Made by a program: the position numbers and the translations under genes. A stretch of 64,000 nucleotides of DNA from Paenibacillus turpanensis (GTDB lineage: Bacteria; Bacillota; Bacilli; Paenibacillales; YIM-B00363): contig NZ_WTLI01000022.1 of the NCBI RefSeq assembly GCF_011421635.1, positions 1-64,000 on the forward strand. Direction: 5' to 3'. Below, piece after piece: positions 45,393-53,923 of this stretch. Within the stretch, counting starts at the first letter, position 1, and each line of letters starts with the position of its first letter. The notes beneath the pieces were generated by a model that worked only from the letters and a program-made list of their open reading frames with translations, was not told the DNA's origin and did not search any database.

Positions 45393-45547
45393 CCATCCTA
45401 TGGTATGGGGGACAGCTCGGTCTAAAATACGATTTAGCGTATGTTTATGGGGTGCCTAAAAAATCTCTATCATGGAATGTGTCGAAATGTGTTACTCTAT
45501 TGTAGGTATTCATTTCCATTGACTATAGGAGAAAAGGGTGAGTTGTT

Positions 45548-46822
45548 GTGCAATCTGATGAAATTCGCGTAGACGAACGGCCACCGTTGTTGAAGAGCTT
45601 GCCGCTCAGTCTTCAGCACTTATTTGCCATGTTCGGGTCGACCGTCCTCGTACCGGTGCTGTTCAAGGTAGATCCGGCCACCATTCTGTTAATGAACGGG
45701 ATCGGTACACTGCTGTACTTGTTCATATGCAGAGGAAAGATACCGGCTTATCTCGGATCAAGCTTTGCTTTCTTGTCGCCGGTTTTTGCCGTGCTGAACG
45801 CCAATATGCCTTACGAGGCCGCGCTCGGCGGTTTTATTATTACGGGTGCGATCTTTATGATCGTTGCCGGTATTATTCGCGTGGCCGGAACGAAGTGGCT
45901 GGATGTCGTGTTTCCTCCGGCAGCGATGGGGGCTATCGTAGCGGTTATCGGCTTGGAGCTGGTCCCCGTTGCGGCACGTATGGCGGGATACATAAGGCCG
46001 ACTGATTTTGTCGGGGACTGGAGTCCGGACGGCAGGGCGGTGTTCGTTTCGACGGCGACGCTGCTCATTACGATCATCGGTTCAGTGATGTTCCGCGGTT
46101 TTATGAAAATCATCCCGATCCTCATCGGGTTTTTATCCGGATATTTGCTGGCGTATTGGACAGGTCTTGTAAACTTCCAAAAGGTCGCGGAAGCGGATTT
46201 TATCGCGGCCCCAACCTTCTATGCGCCCCAGTTCGACCCGACGGCGATCGCAATTATCGCTCCGGCTGCTTTGGTGGTCATTGCCGAGCATATCGGACAC
46301 TTGATCGTAACGGGCAATATCGTAGGTAAAAATTTAAGCAAGGACCCGGGGCTGGACCGCTCCTTATTCGGCAACGGGATTTCCACCGTCATTTCGGGCT
46401 TTGTCGGCTCGACGCCCAATACGACTTACGGTGAAAATATCGGGGTAATGGCCATAACGCGCGTGTATTCGGTATGGGTTATCGGCGGCGCGGCGGTCAT
46501 TGCCATTATCCTCGCGTTTGTCGGAAAGCTGGCTGCGGTCATTTCCGTCATTCCCGATCCGGTAATCGGCGGTGTCTCGCTGCTGCTGTTCGGGGTTATC
46601 GCAGCATCGGGCATTCGCATGCTGGTTGAGACGAAGGTGGATTATTCGAAGCCAACGAACCTGATTTTGACGACGGTCGTGCTTGTAATCGGAATTAGCG
46701 GGGCAACCGTCAAATTTGAATATCTTTCGTTAAGCGGGATGGCGCTTGCTACGGTGATCGCAATCATTCTCAGCTTATTCTTTAAGCTCCTTGAAGTGCT
46801 TCGTTTGTCCAATGACAGCTAA
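45548..46822 (+). CDS. uraA: uracil permease (NCS2 family)
   Basis: A 424-residue NCS2 nucleobase transporter with about 14 membrane segments. The uracil-type signatures are VVIAEHIGHLIVTGNI (first substrate Glu) and GSTPNTTYGENIGVMAITRVYS (second Glu). It starts at GTG 45548 with AAAGGGTGA upstream. It stands alone between two terminators. I see no PyrR-type antiterminator in the 155-bp leader, so control by pyrimidines is not evident here. Confidence 0.92.
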   Translation: MQSDEIRVDERPPLLKSLPLSLQHLFAMFGSTVLVPVLFKVDPATILLMNGIGTLLYLFICRGKIPAYLGSSFAFLSPVFAVLNANMPYEAALGGFIITGAIFMIVAGIIRVAGTKWLDVVFPPAAMGAIVAVIGLELVPVAARMAGYIRPTDFVGDWSPDGRAVFVSTATLLITIIGSVMFRGFMKIIPILIGFLSGYLLAYWTGLVNFQKVAEADFIAAPTFYAPQFDPTAIAIIAPAALVVIAEHIGHLIVTGNIVGKNLSKDPGLDRSLFGNGISTVISGFVGSTPNTTYGENIGVMAITRVYSVWVIGGAAVIAIILAFVGKLAAVISVIPDPVIGGVSLLLFGVIAASGIRMLVETKVDYSKPTNLILTTVVLVIGISGATVKFEYLSLSGMALATVIAIILSLFFKLLEVLRLSNDS

Positions 46823-46835
46823 TTAAGGATGTACC

Positions 46836-46909
46836 TAAAAAGCTGCTCCTGACCTTGTAGAACAGCCCTGGCATCAGGCCGCTGTTCTACTGTCGGGAAG
46901 CAGCTTTTT
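46836..46909. terminator. large bidirectional terminator hairpin
   Basis: Outer arms AAAAAGCTGCT and AGCAGCTTTTTT enclose an inner stem (TAGAACAG with CTGTTCTA). It lies between the convergent uracil permease and cation exporter genes. Confidence 0.88.
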
Positions 46910-46917
46910 TACTGCAT

Positions 46918-47958
46918 CTATACCTTCAAGTCTGCGTGCTCGAGCTGCCGCGTCTCCACTTGAATGGTTGTGTGCTGGATATTAAAAACATCCTCGATAC
47001 GGCGGATCGCTTTTTGCAAAATGAGCTGGCTGTCTTCGGCGTTTTCGATGACGACGTGACAGCTCAGGGAATCCAGACCGGAGGTGATCGTCCAAACGTG
47101 AAGATCATGCACCTCAACAACGCCGTCGATGGCGAGCAGCGTTTGTTCCACTTCTGCAGCATTGACAGTCACAGGGGTGCCTTCCATTAGAATGTGAATG
47201 GCATGCTTGATGACTCCCCAAGCGCCTTTGAGAATGAGCAATGCGACGATGACGCTGATCAGCGGATCCGCCCAGTACCATTGAAACAAAAGCATAAGCA
47301 GTCCCGCCACAATGGCTCCGACAGAGCCGAGCGCATCACCGATAATGTGCAGGTAGGCGCTTCGCACATTAATGTTGCCCTCCACGTCGCTTTGCCGCAT
47401 GAGCACCCATGCGCTTATTAGGTTTGCCAGAAGTCCGATGGACGCAATCAGCATCATCGATCCGCTTGCGACAACAGGCGGTTCTTGAAAACGTTCATAA
47501 GCTTCGCGGACGATAAACCCGGCAATGACAAATAAAGTGACTCCATTAAATAGTGCTGCTAATATTTCAAACCGATAATAGCCGTACGTTTTGCTTGGAG
47601 ATGCTGCTCTCGCTGCAAACGAGAGGGCGACAAGGCTGAGTGCCAGAGACCCGGCATCGCTGAGCATATGGGCGGAGTCGCTTAAGAGTGCAAGACTGGA
47701 CGTTAGAAGGCCGCCGAAAAACTCCAGCAGCATGATGCCGCTTGTGATAAGCAGCGCGATGCTTAGACCTTTTTTATTGTTTGGGCCATGGTGGTGGTGG
47801 CCGTGCCCATGCGAATGGCTGTGCCCATGTCCGTGGTGATGTTGCCCATGCCCATGCGAATGGTTGTGCCCATGCCCGTTGTGATCAGATCCATGCGCAT
47901 GTGTATGCTGCTCTTCATGGTTGTGATCGTGGCCATGATCGTGATTTGTGTGTTTCAT
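46918..47958 (-). CDS. czcD: His-rich cation diffusion facilitator (zinc/cobalt exporter)
   Basis: A 346-residue CDF antiporter with a roughly 58-residue N-terminus made mostly of His, Gly, Asp and Ser. Six membrane helices follow, with metal-site motifs SDSAHMLSDAG (HxxxD) and HIIGDALGS (HxxxD), then a cytoplasmic C-terminal domain (DGVVEVHDLHVWTITSGLDSLSCHVVIE). It exports Zn2+ and related ions. AAGGAGAGG lies 7 bases before the ATG. It is divergent from the metal-sensing repressor, with a palindromic operator between them. Confidence 0.93.
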   Translation of the reverse strand: MKHTNHDHGHDHNHEEQHTHAHGSDHNGHGHNHSHGHGQHHHGHGHSHSHGHGHHHHGPNNKKGLSIALLITSGIMLLEFFGGLLTSSLALLSDSAHMLSDAGSLALSLVALSFAARAASPSKTYGYYRFEILAALFNGVTLFVIAGFIVREAYERFQEPPVVASGSMMLIASIGLLANLISAWVLMRQSDVEGNINVRSAYLHIIGDALGSVGAIVAGLLMLLFQWYWADPLISVIVALLILKGAWGVIKHAIHILMEGTPVTVNAAEVEQTLLAIDGVVEVHDLHVWTITSGLDSLSCHVVIENAEDSQLILQKAIRRIEDVFNIQHTTIQVETRQLEHADLKV

Positions 47959-48034
47959 GCGAACCTCTCCTTATTTTGCTAGTGTGCCGCTTCTGAATTC
48001 AATACATACCTAAATCAAAACAATTACTGTTAAT

Positions 48035-48054
48035 ATATGAGTATATATTCATAT
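48035..48054. promoter_or_regulatory. ArsR/SmtB-type operator (CzrA-like palindrome)
   Basis: ATATGAGTATATATTCATAT is a 20-bp palindrome with one mismatched pair, matching the ATATGAAxA...TTCATAT type of CzrA/SmtB operators. It lies about 80 bp upstream of the exporter start, so it probably controls the exporter gene. Confidence 0.65.
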
Positions 48055-48105
48055 GTTTTTCTGACTTCATCATAACCGATACTAAGCTGGAATTTCAAGG
48101 ATTTT

Positions 48106-48135
48106 TTGAACAACACTCCTCGGATTAGGTATAAT
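48106..48135 (+). promoter_or_regulatory. promoter of the metal sensor gene
   Basis: TTGAAC (48106-48111) and TATAAT (48130-48135) are separated by 18 bp, directed at the ArsR/SmtB gene. Confidence 0.6.
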
Positions 48136-48172
48136 ACAAGGAAAAGCCGTATAAAAAATGGGGCGAGCCACG

Positions 48173-48526
48173 ATGGACAAATGTGAAACACATTGCGAAG
48201 GAACGATCGCAGAAAATATTTCGGAGATCCGAAATCAAATGATTTCAGAGGATAAAGCGGTTGAAATGGCCGATATTTTTAAAGCACTGGGTGACCCTAC
48301 ACGTGTGAAGCTCATCCATGCACTCATTCAAAGGGAGCTTTGCGTTCATGATCTTACGGTCATTCTAGATATGGGGCAATCTGCGGTTTCGCATCAGCTG
48401 CGATATTTGCGGAATCTACGGATTGTAAAGCGCAGGAAGGAAGGGAAGACCGTTTTCTATTCCATTGACGATCATCATGTTGAGGAAATCTTCATGCAAA
48501 CCTTGCAGCATATCAAGCATGAATAA
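48173..48526 (+). CDS. ArsR/SmtB-family metal-sensing repressor (CadC/CzrA type)
   Basis: A 117-residue winged-helix repressor. The recognition helix is in DMGQSAVSHQLRYLRNLRIVKRRKEGK. It appears to carry both known metal-site types. One is a CadC-like N-terminal Cys-x3-Cys (KCETHC) with Cys and His in ELCVHDL. The other is the CzrA-type interface site Asp-x-His-x10-His-x2-His in DDHHVEEIFMQTLQHIKHE. ATG 48173 is chosen because the Cys motif then sits at the very N-terminus as in CadC; ATG 48158 is the alternative. Divergent from the zinc exporter it presumably represses. Confidence 0.88.
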   Translation: MDKCETHCEGTIAENISEIRNQMISEDKAVEMADIFKALGDPTRVKLIHALIQRELCVHDLTVILDMGQSAVSHQLRYLRNLRIVKRRKEGKTVFYSIDDHHVEEIFMQTLQHIKHE

Positions 48527-48635
48527 AGCAGCTATGGTCTTGTCAAAAATTATCTCATTTACGAATATATAATTGATGTTATACTGATATTAACTAGTAA
48601 AATGATCCTAAAGAGGCCGCGTAGGGGGTCCTGAC

Positions 48636-49043
48636 ATGCTTTCATCAAAAACATCTAGAATGAATGAATCGATGCTCGATATTTTAAGCTTGAGAAATCG
48701 AACGATTGCCAATAATATTGCCAATGCGGAAACTCCTTATTACAAAGCGCAATCGGTTGTTTTTCAGGACGAGCTTCGCCGGCAGCTTTCGAAAGATAAC
48801 GGGCGTTCGCTTGCTTTGAAGAAAACGAATGAAAAGCATCTGCCGATGAAAAGCGATCCGTCGGCCATTCCATATCAGGTTGTGGAAAACCAAAGCACGG
48901 TGATGAACAACAACTTGAACAATGTCGATATCGAGTTCGAAATGTCCAATTTGGCGAAAAACCAGCTGGCCTATAATGTGGTCGCGGAACGTGTAGGCAA
49001 GCATTATACCCGAATAAAAACGCTGCTTACGGATTTAAAATAA
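48636..49043 (+). CDS. flgB: flagellar basal body rod protein FlgB
   Basis: A 135-residue rod protein with the conserved N-terminal LRNRTIANNIANAETPYYKAQ and C-terminal NVDIEFEMSNLAKNQLAYNVVAERVGKHY, both full length. It would form the proximal rod of the flagellum. GGGGG lies about 8 bases before the ATG. It is isolated: no flgC, fliE or other flagellar gene is adjacent, and a terminator follows immediately. It may be a second copy or a relocated gene. Confidence 0.93.
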   Translation: MLSSKTSRMNESMLDILSLRNRTIANNIANAETPYYKAQSVVFQDELRRQLSKDNGRSLALKKTNEKHLPMKSDPSAIPYQVVENQSTVMNNNLNNVDIEFEMSNLAKNQLAYNVVAERVGKHYTRIKTLLTDLK

Positions 49044-49067
49044 TCGTACCTAGGTTCACAAATCAAC

Positions 49068-49118
49068 AACAACACTTCAGTGCGGCTGTAGGCCGGGCGA
49101 CTGAAGTGTTGTTTTTTT
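49068..49118. terminator. bidirectional terminator after flgB
   Basis: AACAACACTTCAGT pairs perfectly with ACTGAAGTGTTGTT, followed by a T-run, between the convergent flgB and the ABC permease gene. Confidence 0.9.
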
Positions 49119-49129
49119 GTTATCTATTA

Positions 49130-50011
49130 TTATCCTTTGACGGAGCCGACCAATGCGCCCTTGGCGAAATATTTTTGTAGAAATGGGTATATGATCAGGA
49201 TCGGAATCGTCGAAATAACGATGACAGCCATCTTAATGGTTTGCTCCGGCGGCTTCACGAAATCGTCTCCCAGTCCGGCGGAGTCGCCCTGGAACTGGCT
49301 GGCTACGATAACGATTTGCCGCAGCAGCACCTGAACCGGCCATTTGGCAGGGTCGTTTAAATAAATGATCGCGTTAAAAAATGAATTCCAATAGTTGACG
49401 GCATAAAAAAGGGAAACCGTGGCTATGGCAGGCATCGACAACGGAATGACGATGCGGAACAGGATGCCAAGGTCATTGCAGCCGTCGATTTTGGCCGATT
49501 CCTCGATGCCGTCGGGCAAATTCATAAAGAACGTACGCATAATGATCAGGTTAAAGGCGTTCACAGCCGTGGGCAGGATTAAAGCCAGGTAGGAATCGAT
49601 CAAGCCCATATTTTTCACGACGAAGAAGGTAGGGATAAGTCCGCCGTTAAACAGCAGCGTGAAGACGACCATAAACATCATCACGCGGCGCCCGTCCATA
49701 TCCCGGCGTGTCAGCCCATACGCCATTAAACAGGTCAGAACCATGCTGATCAGCGTTCCGCCCACCGTGATCCCTACGGATACCCCTAACGAACGAAAAA
49801 TCGTGTCGGTAGACAATACATACTGGTATGCCTTGAGGCTGAACTCCGTCGGAATGAGGACGAAGGGCTTGAGAGCCAGCTCCTCTACGGTCGCAAAGGA
49901 AGCCATAACCACATGCATCAGCGGGAGGAAGGTAATCAATGTAATGAGCAGCAGCAAAAGCAGGTTGCAAAGATCAAAGATTCTGCCGCTTATCGTTTTA
50001 TCATGAAACAT
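49130..50011 (-). CDS. carbohydrate ABC importer permease, LplC/YtcP type
   Basis: A 293-residue permease with six membrane segments, the opening GRIFDLCNLLLLLLITLITFLPLMHVVMASF, the EAA loop GIEESAKIDGCNDLGILFRIVIPLS and the family's ending QKYFAKGALVGSVKG. GGAGGG lies before the ATG. It is the last gene of a binding protein-permease-permease set; relatives import complex plant oligosaccharides such as rhamnogalacturonan pieces. Confidence 0.92.
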   Translation of the reverse strand: MFHDKTISGRIFDLCNLLLLLLITLITFLPLMHVVMASFATVEELALKPFVLIPTEFSLKAYQYVLSTDTIFRSLGVSVGITVGGTLISMVLTCLMAYGLTRRDMDGRRVMMFMVVFTLLFNGGLIPTFFVVKNMGLIDSYLALILPTAVNAFNLIIMRTFFMNLPDGIEESAKIDGCNDLGILFRIVIPLSMPAIATVSLFYAVNYWNSFFNAIIYLNDPAKWPVQVLLRQIVIVASQFQGDSAGLGDDFVKPPEQTIKMAVIVISTIPILIIYPFLQKYFAKGALVGSVKG

Positions 50012-50054
50012 AGGTAACCCTCCAAACTTCCGAATCAGAATATTTGCCTATTGT

Positions 50055-51008
50055 TTAGTAGATGCCTTCCTCGCCAAATTTTTTGGCCAGCTTATTGCAG
50101 GCCATTACGAGGAACAAAGCGACGAACGACTTGAAGAAGCCGACAGCGGTACTAAAGCTGAACTGCCCCTGCTTAAGCCCCATGGTATATACATACGTGT
50201 CGATAATTTCGGCCACATTCCGGTTCATGGAGTTCAGCAGCAAATACACATGCTCAAAGCTGAGGTCAAGCACATCGCCTACACGTAAAATGAGCAGTAC
50301 GATGATGACGCTGCGGATCGACGGCAGTGTAATATGCCAAATTTGCCGGAAACGGCCGGCGCCGTCCATTTTGGCTGCCTCGTAGAGGCCGGGATCAATC
50401 GATGCAATGGCTGCCAAGTAAATGATGGTACCCCAGCCGGCTTCCTTCCATACGATCTGTCCGATATACATCGGATAAAACCATTCGGAGCTGAGCAGGA
50501 AATTAATTTTGGAAAAGCCAAAGTACGCGATGAGCTGATTAATGATCCCCCCGTCCATCGTCAGCATAACGAAGGAAATGGATACGACGATAACCCAGGA
50601 TAAAAAATGCGGGATATACAGGATCGACTGCATGATGCGTTTGAGGAAGCCACTGGCTACTTCATTCAGCATGACGGCCAGGATGATCGGCACAGGAAAG
50701 AAAAACGTGATGTTATAGACAAACAGCAGCAGCGTATTTCGGAATATTTTCCAAAACTCGGGATCGGTAAACAACGTGTGAAAATGCTTCAGCCCGACCC
50801 ACTCGCTGCCGAGAATGCCCTTGAACGGCTGATAGTCTTGGAAAGCAATGATAAGTCCAAACATGGGAATATAACGAAAGATGATAAAATACAGCATCCC
50901 CGGTATGACCATCAGGTACATGTAGCGGTTGCGGATCAATCGTCTAAAAAACGCGCTTTTCGCCGGAGGGTTCGATGGTAAACGAGCTTCGGCTACCGTG
51001 TGGTTCAT
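50055..51008 (-). CDS. carbohydrate ABC importer permease, LplB/YteP type
   Basis: A 317-residue permease: RNRYMYLMVIPGMLYFIIFRYIPMFGLIIAFQDYQPFKGILGSEWVGLKHF near the start, the EAA loop GLYEAAKMDGAGRFRQIWHITLPSI, and an ending with EEGIY. All are hallmarks of the LplB branch. AAGGAG lies upstream of the ATG. It forms a heterodimer with the neighbouring LplC-type permease; the ATPase (MsmX type) is not in the window. Confidence 0.92.
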   Translation of the reverse strand: MNHTVAEARLPSNPPAKSAFFRRLIRNRYMYLMVIPGMLYFIIFRYIPMFGLIIAFQDYQPFKGILGSEWVGLKHFHTLFTDPEFWKIFRNTLLLFVYNITFFFPVPIILAVMLNEVASGFLKRIMQSILYIPHFLSWVIVVSISFVMLTMDGGIINQLIAYFGFSKINFLLSSEWFYPMYIGQIVWKEAGWGTIIYLAAIASIDPGLYEAAKMDGAGRFRQIWHITLPSIRSVIIVLLILRVGDVLDLSFEHVYLLLNSMNRNVAEIIDTYVYTMGLKQGQFSFSTAVGFFKSFVALFLVMACNKLAKKFGEEGIY

Positions 51009-51130
51009 CGGTTCGCACTCCTTTTCCGTATTGTATTTTCTGTGGTGCGGACAGCGGCAGGGGAAAGAGGCAGCATATACCCAGCAATCCCCCCTGCTGT
51101 ACCGCTAAAATTCGGCCGAGCTGTCGCTAT

Positions 51131-52669
51131 CTACTTCGAGCTTTGGTACTGCGCATTAAATTCCTCGATAATTTTCGCTCCGCCATCCTTCTCCCAGCGC
51201 TTGATTTGGTCCTCGAAGCCATTTTCGTCAATGGAACCAAGAATGAAGTTGTAGGTTGCGTCCTTAATAATTTCCTGCAGCCTTTGGCCGCGCTCAATAT
51301 AGGTTTGGGAGCTGAGCGAGAAGGTCGGATCCTGAATGCCGAAGGAGATCGCTTCTTGCGCGAGAACCTCCGCTTTTTCCCGTGCTTCGGTAGAGAATTG
51401 GGCTGGAGTAACATTCGTTGTATCAGCCAGTGCGATCGTGGTGTAGGCGCGCTGTTCTTTATCCTTTAATGATCCGTCGGTGGATACAACCACTTTTCCG
51501 TTTTGCAGCGTGTAATGCTCGCCCTCGATGCCATAGCGCAGCAGGTTTGCAAATTCCGGCGACCAGAACTTATCGAAGAAGCCCAGGATTTGCTTCATTT
51601 CCTCTTCTGTTTTTACCGCTGTCTTCGGGAACACAACCATGGTGCCGAAGCCTGGCAGCGCCCAAGTGGAATGCTTGCTGTTGAAAGGGCTCGTAATTTT
51701 GTTGGTCACATCGAATACGGCATCTTTAATATTTTTCGTAGTGCGCTCCGTCATCGACTCGACGTCAGGCATAGAGCCGATGTACATGCCGGCGCGGCCC
51801 GTGTACATCATATTTTGCTGGTCCGTTTTGCTCGTAACCGGGAAGTCTTGATTCATTAGACCTTCATCGCGAAGCTTTTTCAAAAACTTCATCGTTTCCA
51901 TATAGCCCGGGGTCATAAATTCTGGTACGAGCTTACCATCGACCTCGCCCCAGCCATTCGGTGTTCCAAAATACGAGCTAAGCGTCTTAAAGGAGCCGTA
52001 AACGAGATCGCTGCGGTCGACAAGGCCTAGTGTTTTACCGCCGCCGCCCAGATCGGCTTCTTTGAATTTCTTGAGCATGTTGTAAATGTCGTCGGTTGTT
52101 TTCGGCTCCTGAAGTCCGAGCTTATCCGCCCAATCCTTACGATAAATAATTCCTTGGCGGGTAAGTGGGCGCTCTTGATACAGGGAATAAATTTTTCCTT
52201 CAATCGAAATGTTCTTTAAGGTATCGGGGTTTAGCTTGCTCAGATGCGGGTATTCCTTCAGATAAGGACCAACCTCCCAAAACTGCCCGCTTTTCAACGC
52301 ATCGCGCAGCTGGGTGAAGGCGCCTCCATTTTTTAAGAAGGCGGCCTGCGGAAGGGAGCCGGTTGCAAAGGCTGCTTGGAACTTTTCCTCATAGGCGCCG
52401 TCCGGCACCCATTGGATCTCGATATCGGTTCCTGTTTTTTGCTCAAGAATTTTCTCGATTTTGTCCGAAGGAATTTCCGGCGTACTCAGGTTTGCCATGA
52501 TGGTAATCTTTTTTAGTGTTTGAGTTTGTCCCGCCTCTCCGGTGGAAGCCGCGTTGGATGTAGCAGGGGCGGCGGTTTCTTTTCCGCAAGCGCCTAGTAC
52601 GCTGACGGTAAGCATGGCTGCTGCACATAACAGGCTCGTTTTGGCGATCGTCTTTCTTTTTGTACTCAT
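51131..52669 (-). CDS. carbohydrate-binding lipoprotein of the LplBC importer (YtcQ type)
   Basis: A 512-residue solute-binding lipoprotein with signal peptide and lipobox VLGAC. The mature part has the YtcQ/LplA pattern: EIPSDKIEKILEQKTGTDIEIQWVPDGAYEEKFQ, GQFWEVGPYLKEYPHLSKL, GIIYRKDWADKLGL and the C-terminal NFILGSIDENGFEDQIKRWEKDGG. The start is ATG 52669 with GGAGG 8 bases upstream. It is the first gene of the importer operon, and a close paralogue lies at 55461-56954. Confidence 0.92.
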   Translation of the reverse strand: MSTKRKTIAKTSLLCAAAMLTVSVLGACGKETAAPATSNAASTGEAGQTQTLKKITIMANLSTPEIPSDKIEKILEQKTGTDIEIQWVPDGAYEEKFQAAFATGSLPQAAFLKNGGAFTQLRDALKSGQFWEVGPYLKEYPHLSKLNPDTLKNISIEGKIYSLYQERPLTRQGIIYRKDWADKLGLQEPKTTDDIYNMLKKFKEADLGGGGKTLGLVDRSDLVYGSFKTLSSYFGTPNGWGEVDGKLVPEFMTPGYMETMKFLKKLRDEGLMNQDFPVTSKTDQQNMMYTGRAGMYIGSMPDVESMTERTTKNIKDAVFDVTNKITSPFNSKHSTWALPGFGTMVVFPKTAVKTEEEMKQILGFFDKFWSPEFANLLRYGIEGEHYTLQNGKVVVSTDGSLKDKEQRAYTTIALADTTNVTPAQFSTEAREKAEVLAQEAISFGIQDPTFSLSSQTYIERGQRLQEIIKDATYNFILGSIDENGFEDQIKRWEKDGGAKIIEEFNAQYQSSK

Positions 52670-52787
52670 AGGTTGACCTCCGTTTTTGTGTTTTGGTGAA
52701 TCTGCTTGCATCATATCTCACACCATTCGTGACAGGAACAATCCGCAGCTCGCCCGTGGCGCTGGATGAGGGCGATGTGAGCTAAAG

Positions 52788-52793
52788 ATTATA
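52788..52793 (-). promoter_or_regulatory. -10 element for the importer operon
   Basis: TATAAT on the minus strand, about 120 bp before the solute-binding protein start. The -35 is weak (TTTACT at 15-bp spacing), as expected for an activator-dependent promoter. Confidence 0.4.
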
Positions 52794-52886
52794 GTTGGAA
52801 TACACGCCAGTAAAATGCCCCTTTCCGGGAATGGACGATGGTGTTCAATTTGCAATTTTCGAGACTCGATCTATTCCGATGGTTGC

Positions 52887-52895
52887 TGGTATAAT
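52887..52895 (+). promoter_or_regulatory. extended -10 promoter for the HemD-like gene
   Basis: TGGTATAAT, a TGN-extended consensus -10, about 110 bp before the HemD-like start. Confidence 0.5.
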
Positions 52896-53004
52896 AGGTA
52901 CTTGACGAATGAAAGAGTTCTATGACTATCCGACAGGATGGTTTCCATTCATAACGATGATCTAGCAAAGGTAAAGTAGAAGGGAAAAGGGGCGGAGAAT
53001 AAAA

Positions 53005-53817
53005 ATGTTGAAAACACTTGAAGGTAAACGGATTGTCCTTGCGGGCTCCAGAAAGCTTGAGGAATTATCGGCCATGATTGAAAAAAGAGGGGGAATCCCG
53101 ATCGTTCGTTCTCTCCAAGGCTTGATGACTCTCGCCGAATCGGATATTGAAGCAGAGCTGAGGGTGTTTACAGAACAAGGGGCGGATTGGTCGATTTTTA
53201 CGACCGGGACTGGATTGGAAGCACTTTTAGGTCAAACGGACCGATTGGGACTGCGCGAAGCCTTCCTGCAAAAAGTGGAGCAGTCGAAGGTGGGTGTTAG
53301 GGGTTATAAAACTTACGGTCTACTGAAAAATTTACATATACAAACCCATGCGGTTGATGAAGACGGGACGACAAAAGGATTAATTGATGCGCTCGCCTCG
53401 CATGATTTTAGCGGCAAACGTGTATTCGTACAACTGCATGGAGAGCCGGTTCCCGAGCTTGTGGATTTTCTTGAAAAGAAGCATGCAATCGTGCAGCAGC
53501 TATTACCCTATCGTCATGTTCCTCCGGCTGAAGAGGTCGTATTGCAGGTTTGCCGAGAGATCGAGGAAGGTGCAGTCGATGCCATATGCTTTACGACGGG
53601 GGTGCAGGTGCGGTATTTATTCGATTTTGCGAAGCAAAGCGGACGATCGGAAACGATCCGGGCAAGCTTTAACAGCAAAATCGCAGCGGTAGCTGTAGGG
53701 AGAGTGACGGCCGAGGCCTTGAAAGCGGAAGGAATAACGAACATCCTTACTCCGGAAAGCGAACGAATGGGAGCCATGGTGGTCGAGCTTGGCGCTTTTT
53801 TTAGCGGGCAAGAATAA
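53005..53817 (+). CDS. uroporphyrinogen-III synthase-like protein (HemD family)
   Basis: A 270-residue two-domain HemD-like protein: LEGKRIVLAGSRKLEELSAMIEKRGGIPIVRSL, DWSIFTTGTGLEALL, SGKRVFVQLHGEPVPELVDFLE, QQLLPYRHVPP, VDAICFTTGVQVRYLF and KIAAVAVGRVTAEAL. The fold matches uroporphyrinogen-III synthase, but no other haem gene is near. This divergent type (relatives often carry a fused regulatory domain) may not be the main synthase. AAGGGGCGGAG lies upstream of the ATG. It is flanked by unrelated genes and followed by a terminator. Confidence 0.8.
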   Translation: MLKTLEGKRIVLAGSRKLEELSAMIEKRGGIPIVRSLQGLMTLAESDIEAELRVFTEQGADWSIFTTGTGLEALLGQTDRLGLREAFLQKVEQSKVGVRGYKTYGLLKNLHIQTHAVDEDGTTKGLIDALASHDFSGKRVFVQLHGEPVPELVDFLEKKHAIVQQLLPYRHVPPAEEVVLQVCREIEEGAVDAICFTTGVQVRYLFDFAKQSGRSETIRASFNSKIAAVAVGRVTAEALKAEGITNILTPESERMGAMVVELGAFFSGQE

Positions 53818-53874
53818 ATGGAGGAAATCAAGATGCCTGCGTCGGTGCTGGCATCGGACAAATCATAGAGCAGC

Positions 53875-53911
53875 AAAAAAGCAGGAGGCATTTTGTCCTC
53901 CCGCTTTTTTT
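53875..53911. terminator. bidirectional terminator
   Basis: AAAAAAGCAGGAGG pairs with CCTCCCGCTTTTTT around a short loop, between the convergent HemD-like and CorC-like genes. Confidence 0.88.
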
Positions 53912-53923
53912 AGTGAAGCTTCT

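Larger units (their letters stand above)
52670..53004. other. divergent promoter region between the importer and HemD-like genes
   Basis: A 335-bp region holding probable promoters for both directions (annotated separately). No gene was recognised. Confidence 0.5.

Noticed and set aside
45480-45486. Single Spo0A-box match before the uracil permease
   Set aside because: A lone 7-mer is expected several times by chance in a window this size.
45311-45505. 64-residue frame after the histidine kinase
   Set aside because: Runs through the kinase terminator and has no ribosome site.
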